Source: Acidobacteriota bacterium (GTDB taxonomy: Bacteria > Acidobacteriota > Terriglobia > UBA7540). From it: 5,551 bases of DNA. The notes under the pieces were generated by a model. That model made no database searches. It worked only from the letters and a program-made list of their open reading frames with translations, and was not told the origin of the DNA. The number at the start of each line of letters is the position of its first letter. Position 1 is the first letter of the stretch. The stretch spans positions 1 to 5,551 of the forward strand of contig PMYF01000746.1 of NCBI GenBank assembly GCA_003171295.1. Direction: 5' to 3'. The position numbers and the translations under genes are program-made. This document shows positions 1-5,551 of the stretch, in pieces.

Positions 1-58
1 TTCTGGAACGCAGCGCGACAAAGTGTCAGACCATGTTTCTAATTAGCCTATTAATAAT

Positions 59-64
59 GATAAT
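59..64 (+). promoter_or_regulatory. Possible -10 element in AT-rich leader upstream of tadG-like gene
   Basis: GATAAT at 59-64 matches the sigma-70 type -10 hexamer at five of six bases. It sits in a markedly AT-rich block (about 36-72) that stands out from the rest of the window and lies 81 bases before the first gene. The best -35 candidate at 17 bases spacing (TTTCTA, 36-41) is poor, matching only three of six bases. AT-rich DNA yields such matches by chance, so this is only a candidate. Positions 1-145 otherwise show no gene I can support. Confidence 0.25.
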
Positions 65-145
65 CTTACTTGCTATGGACCATGCCGTGCTTTAGACTTC
101 AGGGGATTAGGTTTATGGCCCCAAGTATGTGACGAAGTTAACCAT

Positions 146-1531
146 ATGTGCAAACGCAGGACCGACGCAGGCCAGGCTCTGGTAGTGGTTGCTTTCGGTA
201 TGGTCATCCTCCTGGGTTTTCTGGCTCTGGGTGTTGATCTCGGATACCTTCGTCTCATGAAGCGGCGAATGCAGATGCTGGCAGACGCTGCGGCGTTGGC
301 GGGAGCGCAGGAACTCACTTACTGCACCACGAACAATTGTAGCGCGCTCACCACGGCCGCCCAGAACGCCTTGGTTGAGAATGGGTTCACCGGAAGTGCC
401 CTCTTCACGAATTGTGGCGCCAGTTCCGGCACCTTAACCATCACCGTAAACAACCCGCCCTGCTCCCTGGGTTCGAAGGCTGCTGACCCGCATTATAATG
501 ACAAAAACTTCGTGGAGGTGGTTGTCTCGCAAAAGGAGTCAGCCTATTTCTCCAGAATCTTCGGCGTCACTTCGCCGACGGTGAGTGCCCGCTCCGAGGC
601 CGCGCTGGGAAGCGGGAACAACTGTATTTATGCGCTCGATCCCACGGATTCGGGCACGATTTCGGCTGATTTCCTAGCTTTTGTGAATTCCCAATGTGGC
701 ATTGTTGATGAGTCGAGCAGCAGTAGTGCCCTGACATGTACCTTGTTGAGTTCTATCACCGGCTCCCAAATCGGCATTGTGGGGGGGTACTCCAAGTTTC
801 TTTGCACGATAAGTCCGACCCCCAAGACACATATTCCGATGCCCTCGCCGGCTGATCCTCTGGCGTATTTACCGACGCAATCCTTCACTAGTTGTGGCCT
901 CAGCAATGGAAGCCCCTACAGTGGCTCTAGCTCAGCAATAAACATCACATCGGGGACTAAGGTTTTCAATCCTGGCACCTATTGTGGCGGAATCCAGATC
1001 TCATGCACCGCCCTGCCCTGTCCGAATGTCACCTTCAATCCGGGCACTTACATCTTGACTTCCACCAACAACAGCGGGCACACCCTCTCTACGTATTACG
1101 GACTTAACATCGATATTGGGACGAACATCACCGGCAGTGGCGTGACCTTTTACAATTACGGGCCGGCGGGGCCCATCACCTTCCTTCTGGGGTCTTTCAC
1201 CGCCAATGGCATAAATCTTACGGCGCCAACCAGTGGGCCGTATGCGGGAATTCTGTTCTTCCAGGATCCCGGCAATACGTCTCAGGCACAAATTATCGGT
1301 ACAAGCAGTATGAACACCACGCTGCAAGGAACATACTATTTTCCCAGGGCAAAGGTTGTATTTGCATTTGATGGTCCCGTTTCCTACAACATCCTCGATG
1401 CATGGCAGGTCGAGTTTGCCGTTCTTACCTTTGCGAGCGGCACTTTCAAATCCAGCGGGTTTGGTAACGATTACTCATCGTTGGCCAACGGGTCGCCGAT
1501 TAAGGGCATTGGTGGCGTGCTGGTGCAATGA
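146..1531 (+). CDS. TadG-like pilus assembly protein with beta-helix-like C-terminal domain
   Basis: A 461-residue protein of the Flp pilus-assembly TadE/G-like group. These are inner-membrane-anchored proteins with a long exported domain that act in Tad pilus or Tad-like secretion systems. A short basic cytoplasmic head (KRR at 3-5) leads into one membrane helix (about 11-33), then the family pattern VDLGYLRLMKRRMQ and ADAAALAGAQEL (about 30-56). Residues 122-155 (VEVVVSQK, then SARSEAAL) resemble the second conserved TadG block. From about 265 the protein is Gly/Ser/Thr/Asn-rich with two FNPGTY motifs (274-279, 297-302), GVTFYN (332-337), GILFFQDP (368-375) and GTYYFPRA (395-402), suggesting a beta-helix or beta-solenoid. 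I recall this C-terminal style from acidobacterial and rhizobial TadG-like proteins. It carries 12 cysteines after the membrane helix, all before residue 293. No von Willebrand A metal-binding motif is seen. The ATG at 146 is the first in-frame start after a stop at 44-46, with a weak GAAG at 134-137. The C-terminus looks complete. Confidence 0.85.
   Translation: MCKRRTDAGQALVVVAFGMVILLGFLALGVDLGYLRLMKRRMQMLADAAALAGAQELTYCTTNNCSALTTAAQNALVENGFTGSALFTNCGASSGTLTITVNNPPCSLGSKAADPHYNDKNFVEVVVSQKESAYFSRIFGVTSPTVSARSEAALGSGNNCIYALDPTDSGTISADFLAFVNSQCGIVDESSSSSALTCTLLSSITGSQIGIVGGYSKFLCTISPTPKTHIPMPSPADPLAYLPTQSFTSCGLSNGSPYSGSSSAINITSGTKVFNPGTYCGGIQISCTALPCPNVTFNPGTYILTSTNNSGHTLSTYYGLNIDIGTNITGSGVTFYNYGPAGPITFLLGSFTANGINLTAPTSGPYAGILFFQDPGNTSQAQIIGTSSMNTTLQGTYYFPRAKVVFAFDGPVSYNILDAWQVEFAVLTFASGTFKSSGFGNDYSSLANGSPIKGIGGVLVQ
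965..1051 (+). repeat. Two FNPGTY motifs in the TadG-like exported domain
   Basis: The protein motif FNPGTY occurs at residues 274-279 and again at 297-302 of the TadG-like protein, 23 residues apart. Each follows a beta-strand-like stretch (GTKV; PNVT) and precedes another hydrophobic strand. The DNA of the two copies differs at several synonymous positions, so this is an old protein-level repeat and not a recent DNA duplication. It fits one turn of a repeating beta structure. Confidence 0.55.
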
Positions 1532-2037
1532 GCATGAGATTCAGCTTGCCCGTCCAACCAGAAGTCATGTCCCGATCACGCTGGCGGGTCTTGCTCCGCT
1601 TGTCGGCAATGGCCCTGCCGGAGCGCGGAGGGAGCCTGGTAGAACTTGCTTTGGTCCTTCCGTTCTTGTCCTTGCTGCTCATTGGGGTGATCGACTTTGG
1701 TCGCGCCTATTACTTCAGTATTGAGGTGGCTGGGGCCGCTCACACCGGCGCTTTGTACGGTACCCAGAACCCCACCGACACGACCGGGATGCAGAACGCG
1801 GCCCTCGGCGATGCGTCGGATGTGCCCGGCGTGACCGCCACGGCAACTTATGGGTGCGAATGCTCGGACGGGTCGCATGCTGTTGCCCTGTGTGCGACGC
1901 CGCCCTCCTGCGGGGTCAACTTGGTGAACTACGTACAAGTGACCACCTCAGCCACCTATACGCCTTTGTTCCGCTGGCCGGGTATCCCCGCCTCCTTCCC
2001 TCTGCAGGGGCAGGCGAGGCTGCGCGCGGGTCAGTAG
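1528..2037 (+). CDS. TadE-like minor pseudopilin
   Basis: A 169-residue TadE-like protein, a membrane-anchored minor pseudopilin of the Tad/Flp system. The hallmark is RGGSLVELALVLPFL (33-47) followed by GVIDFGRAYY (53-62). Cleavage after G34 would place Glu39 at +5, the G|xxxxE signature known for TadE/TadF processing by a prepilin peptidase. One hydrophobic helix spans about 40-56; the rest should be outside the inner membrane. The exported part has four cysteines packed as CEC (at about 112-114) followed by two more within 20 residues, suggesting disulfides. The start overlaps the TadG stop as ATGA, so translation is probably coupled. ATG at 1534 or 1567 are alternative starts that only shorten the cytoplasmic leader; 1528 gives an unusually long leader of 34 residues, so 1567 is a real competitor. 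Confidence 0.88.
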   Translation: MSMRFSLPVQPEVMSRSRWRVLLRLSAMALPERGGSLVELALVLPFLSLLLIGVIDFGRAYYFSIEVAGAAHTGALYGTQNPTDTTGMQNAALGDASDVPGVTATATYGCECSDGSHAVALCATPPSCGVNLVNYVQVTTSATYTPLFRWPGIPASFPLQGQARLRAGQ

Positions 2038-2074
2038 CTCCAGGGTGGAAAGCAAGGGCGGCAATCCCCACGGC

Positions 2075-2080
2075 GCTGAG
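2075..2080 (+). promoter_or_regulatory. Weak ribosome binding site for second TadE-like gene
   Basis: GCTGAG lies 7 bases before ATG 2088 and 10 before ATG 2091, containing a partial Shine-Dalgarno GAG. It is the reason for placing the start here and not further up: the reading frame stays open back to 1854, but that part overlaps the preceding TadE gene and gives no TadE-like sequence. Confidence 0.4.
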
Positions 2081-2087
2081 CATTTTC

Positions 2088-2609
2088 ATGATGAGCGAAA
2101 CTTCACAACGGAAGTCTTCATTCCGGCGGCCTTGGCAATGCCTCGGCGATGATCAGGGCAGCGCGCTGGTGGAGTTTGCCTTTGTCCTTATCCTGGTACT
2201 GACGTTCATGTTTGGCATCATGGATTTTTCGCGCTTTCTTTATACCGATCACTTCCTGTCCGGGGCGGCGCGCGAGGGTACGCGCTATGCGATGGTGCGC
2301 GGTTCGACTTGGACCACCGCCTGTGCTTCCACGACCACTTTTAGTTGCAATGCTTCGGCGGCTAACGTTATAAGTTACGTGCAGGGGTTGACGCCGCCGG
2401 GAATCACCGCCAGTTCCCTGACCGTGTTGCCGACTTGGCCCGGTACGCTGGCGGGCGCCGCCACCGCGTGCGATGCCACGAAGGGCAACAATAGTCCCGG
2501 ATGCTTGGTCCAGGTGCAAGTGAGTTATCCCTATAAGTTCCTTTTCCCTTTTCTGCCGAAATCGACCTGGACGATTGCGAGCACATCCCAGATGGTTGTT
2601 CTGCAGTGA
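2088..2609 (+). CDS. Second TadE-like minor pseudopilin
   Basis: A 173-residue TadE-like protein beginning with two consecutive Met codons (2088, 2091). Its diagnostic segment is DQGSALVEFAFVLILVL (22-38) followed by FGIMDFSRFLYTDHFL (42-57) and GAAREGTRYAMVRG (59-72), a classic TadE profile. Cleavage after G24 puts Glu29 at +5, matching the TadE/TadF prepilin-peptidase site. One membrane helix spans about 30-47. The exported part has four cysteines (79, 87, 128, 139) and ends in beta-strand-like VQVQVSYPYKFLFPFLP (141-157), usual for the family. It lies 50 bases after the first TadE gene and belongs to the same cluster. The two TadE proteins are alike only in the N-terminal region, so they are probably distinct subunits and not a recent duplication. 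Confidence 0.9.
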   Translation: MMSETSQRKSSFRRPWQCLGDDQGSALVEFAFVLILVLTFMFGIMDFSRFLYTDHFLSGAAREGTRYAMVRGSTWTTACASTTTFSCNASAANVISYVQGLTPPGITASSLTVLPTWPGTLAGAATACDATKGNNSPGCLVQVQVSYPYKFLFPFLPKSTWTIASTSQMVVLQ

Positions 2610-2674
2610 GATGAAGTTGGGGTGTGCGTGTCCAGGCTATGGGAAATTCGAGGTGACAGGGCGCCAAGTCTCTC

Positions 2675-2680
2675 GCTGAG
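2675..2680 (+). promoter_or_regulatory. Weak ribosome binding site for sigma-54 activator gene, in a small hairpin
   Basis: GCTGAG ends 6 bases before ATG 2687 (9 before ATG 2690), the same arrangement as ahead of the second TadE gene. Bases 2667-2672 (AGTCTC) can pair with 2678-2683 (GAGATT), six pairs including one G-U, around a five-base loop. The pairing would hide the GAG. Confidence 0.35.
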
Positions 2681-2686
2681 ATTCCT

Positions 2687-4117
2687 ATGATGGAAAAAGG
2701 GTCGATTCGCGTTTGCTTTCATACTCTCGACCAGGACTTCAGCGAAGTTGTCGGCCGGGCTTTGGGCGAGGGTTTTGAAGTCAACCTGGACAAGACTTTC
2801 AACACCGACGCCTTGGGGAGATGGAAGAAAGAGTGTGATTGCGTTCTGCTGGACTTGCGAGCCCTCCCCGAGGGGGCGGAGATAGGCTCTGCACAGGAGG
2901 ATTTGGAAAAGTTCCGGCGGACGGATTTCCCCCCGCCCATTATCGTCCTGCTGGGACAGGACGACGCGGTTTTGACCCGGCGCCTGGTCGAGGCGGGCGC
3001 TTACGATGTCCTGGCTGGACCGCCGAACATCCTGGAACTTCGCCTGGTGCTGTGCCGCGCCCACCGTTTGCACCAGGTGGAGATGGAGCTCCATCATCTC
3101 CGCTCACAGGAAGCTCCGGCGGCCACGCTGGACGGACTGGTCGGCTCCTGCGAAAGCATGCAGGAAATCTTCACCCTGGCACGGAAGGTGGCGCCTTGCG
3201 ACGTCAACGTGCTGATTACCGGTGAAACCGGCACGGGGAAGAGCATGCTGGGCCGCGCCATGCACCGTTTAAGTCCGCGCAGCGCGGGGCCGTATGTGGC
3301 CTTTTCGTGTGCGAATCTACCGGAGCACCTGGTCGAAGATGAGCTCTTTGGACATGAGAAGGGCGCTTTTACAGGAGCCCTGACGCTGCGCCGTGGCCGT
3401 TTCGAGGCGGCCGACGGCGGAACCCTGTTCCTCGACGAGGTCGGCGATTTGCCTTTGGGGCTGCAGGCCAAGTTGCTGCGCGTGCTCCACGACCGCACCT
3501 TTGAGCGCTTGGGCAGTAATACACCCTTGACCGTGAACGTCCGCTTGATCTGTGCGACGCACTGCAACCTGGAGGAAATGGTCGGGCTGGGCGAATTCCG
3601 CGAGGATCTTTACTACCGCCTGAATGTCATTCAATTGCACCTGCCTCCACTGCGCGAACGCGAGGGCGGTATCATCGTGCTCGCCCACCATCTGCTGCAA
3701 CAGATCAGTCAGGAATTCGGCAGGCGGGTTAACCGCTTCTCGCGTCTGGCTATCGAAGCCGTCGACGAGTATGCCTGGCCGGGCAACGTCCGGGAACTGG
3801 AGAACGTGATCCGGCGCGCCGTGGTACTGGCGGAGGGGTCCACGATCGAGGTCCGGCACCTGCCCCCCAAGTGGCGCGGTGGCTCCGAACCGTCGCAGGC
3901 GACGCGCTCGTATGACGAGGAATTGCGTGATTTCAAGCGGCGCCTACTGATCCGGACACTGCAGAAATGCAATGGCAACAAGGCGGAAGCGGCGCGCGTG
4001 CTGGGGCTGGCCCGCGGCTATCTGCATCGCTTGATTCACGACCTCAAGATTCAGTCCGAGGAAACTTCTCCCCCGGCCAGCGCCGCGCCACCGACGGTTC
4101 CGAACATCGTGATGTAG
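2687..4117 (+). CDS. Sigma-54 activator (NtrC-type) with degenerate receiver domain
   Basis: A 476-residue bacterial enhancer-binding protein that would use ATP hydrolysis to open promoters bound by sigma-54 RNA polymerase. Order of domains: receiver-like domain (about 6-125), linker helix (126-145), AAA+ domain (about 150-390), Fis-type helix-turn-helix (about 415-455), and a Pro/Ala/Ser-rich tail (460-476). The engine is intact: Walker A GETGTGKS (179-186), the sigma-54-contacting GAFTGA (226-231), Walker B GGTLFLDE (244-251), FREDLYYRLN (304-313) and WPGNVREL (364-371). The DNA-binding part is NGNKAEAARVLGLARGYLHR (429-448). In the receiver the phosphoacceptor-like Asp56 remains, but the acidic pair is replaced (His12-Thr13 by my alignment), the Thr/Ser by Leu89 and the Lys by Gly111. 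Conventional phosphorylation is therefore doubtful. Two Met codons open the gene (2687, 2690). It lies 77 bases after the TadE gene and 23 before the cyclase-fold gene, so it may control either group. Its targets cannot be told from this window. Confidence 0.93.
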   Translation: MMEKGSIRVCFHTLDQDFSEVVGRALGEGFEVNLDKTFNTDALGRWKKECDCVLLDLRALPEGAEIGSAQEDLEKFRRTDFPPPIIVLLGQDDAVLTRRLVEAGAYDVLAGPPNILELRLVLCRAHRLHQVEMELHHLRSQEAPAATLDGLVGSCESMQEIFTLARKVAPCDVNVLITGETGTGKSMLGRAMHRLSPRSAGPYVAFSCANLPEHLVEDELFGHEKGAFTGALTLRRGRFEAADGGTLFLDEVGDLPLGLQAKLLRVLHDRTFERLGSNTPLTVNVRLICATHCNLEEMVGLGEFREDLYYRLNVIQLHLPPLREREGGIIVLAHHLLQQISQEFGRRVNRFSRLAIEAVDEYAWPGNVRELENVIRRAVVLAEGSTIEVRHLPPKWRGGSEPSQATRSYDEELRDFKRRLLIRTLQKCNGNKAEAARVLGLARGYLHRLIHDLKIQSEETSPPASAAPPTVPNIVM

Positions 4118-4130
4118 GATTCGATGGAAC
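4097..4130 (+). other. Imperfect inverted repeat across the activator stop codon
   Basis: GTTC (4097-4100) and CATCG (4105-4109) can pair with CGATG (4122-4126) and GAAC (4127-4130): nine pairs with a four-base bulge and a 12-base loop that holds the activator's stop codon TAG (4115-4117). No T-run follows, so it does not look like an intrinsic terminator. It ends 10 bases before the next start codon, so it could affect translation of the cyclase-fold gene, or be chance. Confidence 0.25.
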
Positions 4131-4140
4131 GATTATTGGT

Positions 4141-5130
4141 ATGTTGCTCCGAGAAAACGGGGGCCGGGATGCCAGTCCAGAAGCGGTGACTTCCGGCCAG
4201 TTTTCCGACACCTCCAGCCGGCAATTCCTCCTCACCAATCAGAATTCCGACGGCGGATGGGGCTACCACCCCGCGACTCCCAGCAGCGTGGAAGCCACCG
4301 CGTGGGCGTCGCTCGCGCTCCTTGCCCGGGCCGCAGATCCCTTGCCGGCAGAGGCCTGCGCCCGCGCCCGTGCCTGGCTCCTGCGGGCGCAAATGCCGGA
4401 CGGCGCCTGGCCCGCCTTTCCGGGGCAGCGCCAGGGTTGCTGGGCCACTTCGCTGGCAGCGCTGGCTCTGCATCTTGAGGGTGCGACCCCGGACGCCGTG
4501 GTGCGGGGCCGCGATTGGCTCCTTGATGCCTGGCCGGCTGACAACAACTTCTGGCGGCGGCTGCGCCGGGTCCTGGCGCGGGGCACTGTCGTCCGCCAGG
4601 ACAACTCACTGCACGGCTGGAGTTGGACCCCCGGCACGGCCAGTTGGGTGGAACCCACGGCCCATGCCCTCCTGTTTCTCCGCAGCCTGCCTGCGGAACT
4701 GCTTCTTCCGCGCGCGGCGAAACGGCGGCAACTGGGCGAGCGGATGCTCTATGACCGCATGTGTCCGGGGGGCGGATGGAACAGCGGCAATCCGCAGGTT
4801 TACGGAGTGGCCGGCATGCCCCGCATCGGCCCCACGGCCTGGGCGCTGCTGGCGTTGCTTCCCCATTCCCAGCGCGCCGAAAACCAGATGAGCCTGGGCT
4901 GGCTCGAAGGTGCCTACCCTCGCATAAGCGGAGCCGCCTCCCTGGCCTTGGCGCATCGCTGCTTGCGAGCTTACGGGCGGCCGGTCCGGCCGCTCACCCC
5001 AGACCTCGGCGGCCTTTACTTGCCCAACCGCTTCTTCGAAAGCGTGCTCACGTTCGCCTGGATCGTCCTGGCGGGGAGCGGAGAAGAGAATCGTGCCGGC
5101 CAGACCGGCGGAGGTAGAACGGTTTTATGA
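4141..5130 (+). CDS. Half-length squalene-hopene-cyclase-fold / prenyltransferase-repeat protein
   Basis: A 329-residue protein made of alpha-barrel repeats of the squalene-hopene cyclase / prenyltransferase type. QW-like motifs QNSDGGW (34-40) and QMPDGAW (84-90) are clear; CPGGGW (208-213) and HGWSW (158-162) are weaker. Each unit is followed by a similar helix: VEATAWASLAL (50-60), CWATSLAALAL (100-110), VEPTAHALLFL (170-180), IGPTAWALLAL (229-239). I count five to six units. Functional squalene-hopene cyclases have about 630-700 residues and a DXDD acid motif; neither that nor a class I DDxxD is found. No signal peptide is seen. It could be a divergent cyclase, a terpenoid-binding protein, or a non-catalytic barrel; the activity is unknown. 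ATG 4141 is the only plausible in-frame ATG after the activator's stop (the frame itself is open to 3967), with no strong ribosome site. The stop overlaps the DUF362 start as ATGA. GC content is high (46 of 60 bases at 4381-4440). Confidence 0.8.
   Translation: MLLRENGGRDASPEAVTSGQFSDTSSRQFLLTNQNSDGGWGYHPATPSSVEATAWASLALLARAADPLPAEACARARAWLLRAQMPDGAWPAFPGQRQGCWATSLAALALHLEGATPDAVVRGRDWLLDAWPADNNFWRRLRRVLARGTVVRQDNSLHGWSWTPGTASWVEPTAHALLFLRSLPAELLLPRAAKRRQLGERMLYDRMCPGGGWNSGNPQVYGVAGMPRIGPTAWALLALLPHSQRAENQMSLGWLEGAYPRISGAASLALAHRCLRAYGRPVRPLTPDLGGLYLPNRFFESVLTFAWIVLAGSGEENRAGQTGGGRTVL
5110..5115 (+). promoter_or_regulatory. Strong Shine-Dalgarno for DUF362 gene
   Basis: GGAGGT lies inside the end of the cyclase-fold gene, 11 bases before ATG 5127. 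It is the best ribosome binding site in the window and, with the ATGA overlap, fixes the start of the DUF362 gene. Confidence 0.7.
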
Positions 5131-5551
5131 GCCTCGCCAAGTCCAGTCTGGTGCCTTCCTTTGCCCGACCAGCCTCTTGGGTGGCTATCGTGCGGGCCGG
5201 GAGCTACGAGGCGGACCTGGGCACACTGCTCTTCAACGCCTTGCGGGAGTTCGACCTGCGCCTGCGCGGTAAGAAAGTCGTGCTAAAACCCAACTTTGTG
5301 GAACCGGACCCCGACGGCGTCATCAACACCCACCCTGCCGTGATTGCTGCCGCGCGCGATTGCTTTCTGCGCCTGGGGGCAGCGTCCGTGCAGGTGGCCG
5401 AGGGGCCAGGTCACGAGCGCGATACCGAGGCCATCGTCGAAACCCTCCGCCTGCGCGATTACCTGGGTCCGCTGCCCGGCCTCTTTGTCGATCTGAACCT
5501 CGATGAAGTCCACCGCGTCCCTCTCGCAACCCGCGCCTCGCGCCTGAGAGA
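5127..5551 (+). CDS. DUF362 family protein, N-terminal part (cut by window edge)
   Basis: The first 141 residues of a DUF362-domain protein; the frame is still open at the last base. Recognisable family features are the strand-turn VVLKPNFV (51-58), INTHP (66-70), the helix AVIAAARDCFLRLGA (71-85) and the strand-loop VQVAEGPG (88-95), close to the usual LKPN / THP / GxGPG pattern. DUF362 proteins have no firmly assigned general activity; some relatives carry ferredoxin-like iron-sulfur domains further on, which cannot be judged here. It has the strongest ribosome site in the window and overlaps the cyclase-fold gene by four bases, so the two are probably made together and act on a common substrate or pathway. 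That functional link is inference. Confidence 0.85.
   Translation, partial: MSLAKSSLVPSFARPASWVAIVRAGSYEADLGTLLFNALREFDLRLRGKKVVLKPNFVEPDPDGVINTHPAVIAAARDCFLRLGAASVQVAEGPGHERDTEAIVETLRLRDYLGPLPGLFVDLNLDEVHRVPLATRASRLR

Noticed and set aside
3..95. Open frame entering from the left edge with a hydrophobic end (MFLISLLIMIILLA, then stop at 93-95), possibly the tail of an upstream gene
   Set aside because: Only 30 codons, and AT-rich DNA encodes hydrophobic residues by default. The other two frames also end within the first 46 bases, so the true upstream gene end cannot be told.
116..130. TGGCCC-N5-ATGT, a near match to a sigma-54 -24/-12 promoter, tempting because of the sigma-54 activator nearby
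   Set aside because: The -12 element lacks the essential GC (it reads GT), so the match is too weak to call. No better match was found in 1-145 or 2610-2686.
1854..2087. Upstream extension of the second TadE frame
   Set aside because: It overlaps the first TadE gene, shows no family similarity, and the TadE signal segment begins properly after ATG 2088/2091.
2610..2686. Intrinsic terminator after the pilus genes
   Set aside because: The only hairpin (2667-2683) is AT-rich, short and not followed by a T-run.
2531..3097. Long minus-strand open frames opposite the activator, TadE and cyclase-fold genes
   Set aside because: They mirror strongly supported + strand genes, have low-complexity compositions typical of antisense frames in GC-rich DNA, and show no domain.
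3967..4140. Upstream extension of the cyclase-fold frame into the activator gene
   Set aside because: It lies over the helix-turn-helix coding sequence of the activator and gives low-complexity Gly/Arg/Ser sequence with no repeat motif. ATG 4141 is preferred.
4124..4189. Short frame starting at ATG 4124 between the activator and the cyclase-fold gene
   Set aside because: About 21 codons, out of frame with the cyclase-fold gene, no ribosome site, no recognisable sequence.
4141..5130. Annotation as a functional squalene-hopene cyclase
   Set aside because: Half the family length and no DXDD motif; only the repeat fold is supported.

Overview
The window carries six same-strand features on the + strand: five complete genes and the start of a sixth. 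The likely host is a moderately GC-rich Gram-negative soil or environmental bacterium. I favour Acidobacteriota, because of the style of the TadG C-terminal domain and the combination of a Tad locus, a sigma-54 activator and a small terpene-cyclase-fold protein next to a DUF362 gene. That assignment is an inference from remembered family patterns, not a search result.

Left part (1-2609): an AT-rich leader of 145 bases is followed by three genes for membrane-anchored minor components of a Tad/Flp pilus or Tad-like secretion machine: a TadG-like protein (146-1531), a TadE-like protein that overlaps it by ATGA (1528-2037), and a second TadE-like protein (start at 2088 or 2091, stop at 2609). Both TadE proteins keep the G|xxxxE prepilin-peptidase signature before the membrane helix; the TadG protein does not. 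The core pilus machinery (ATPase, secretin, platform proteins, major Flp pilin, prepilin peptidase) is not in the window.

Middle (2687-4117): a sigma-54 enhancer-binding protein of the NtrC type with an intact AAA+ engine (Walker A, GAFTGA, Walker B) and a Fis-type helix-turn-helix. Its receiver-like N-terminal domain has lost most of the phosphorylation residues, so it is probably not a conventional phosphorylated response regulator.

Right part (4141-5551): a 329-residue protein built from squalene-hopene-cyclase / prenyltransferase-type alpha-barrel repeats, with no DXDD catalytic motif, overlaps by ATGA a DUF362 gene that runs off the window. These two are probably translationally coupled and work in one pathway. 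With the activator only 23 bases upstream they may share its transcript. GC content rises clearly from the TadG gene to the right-hand genes.

No RNA gene, insertion sequence, CRISPR array or convincing intrinsic terminator was seen. The least described part is the triplet of orphan sigma-54 activator, half-length cyclase-fold protein and DUF362 protein; its function cannot be read from the sequence.
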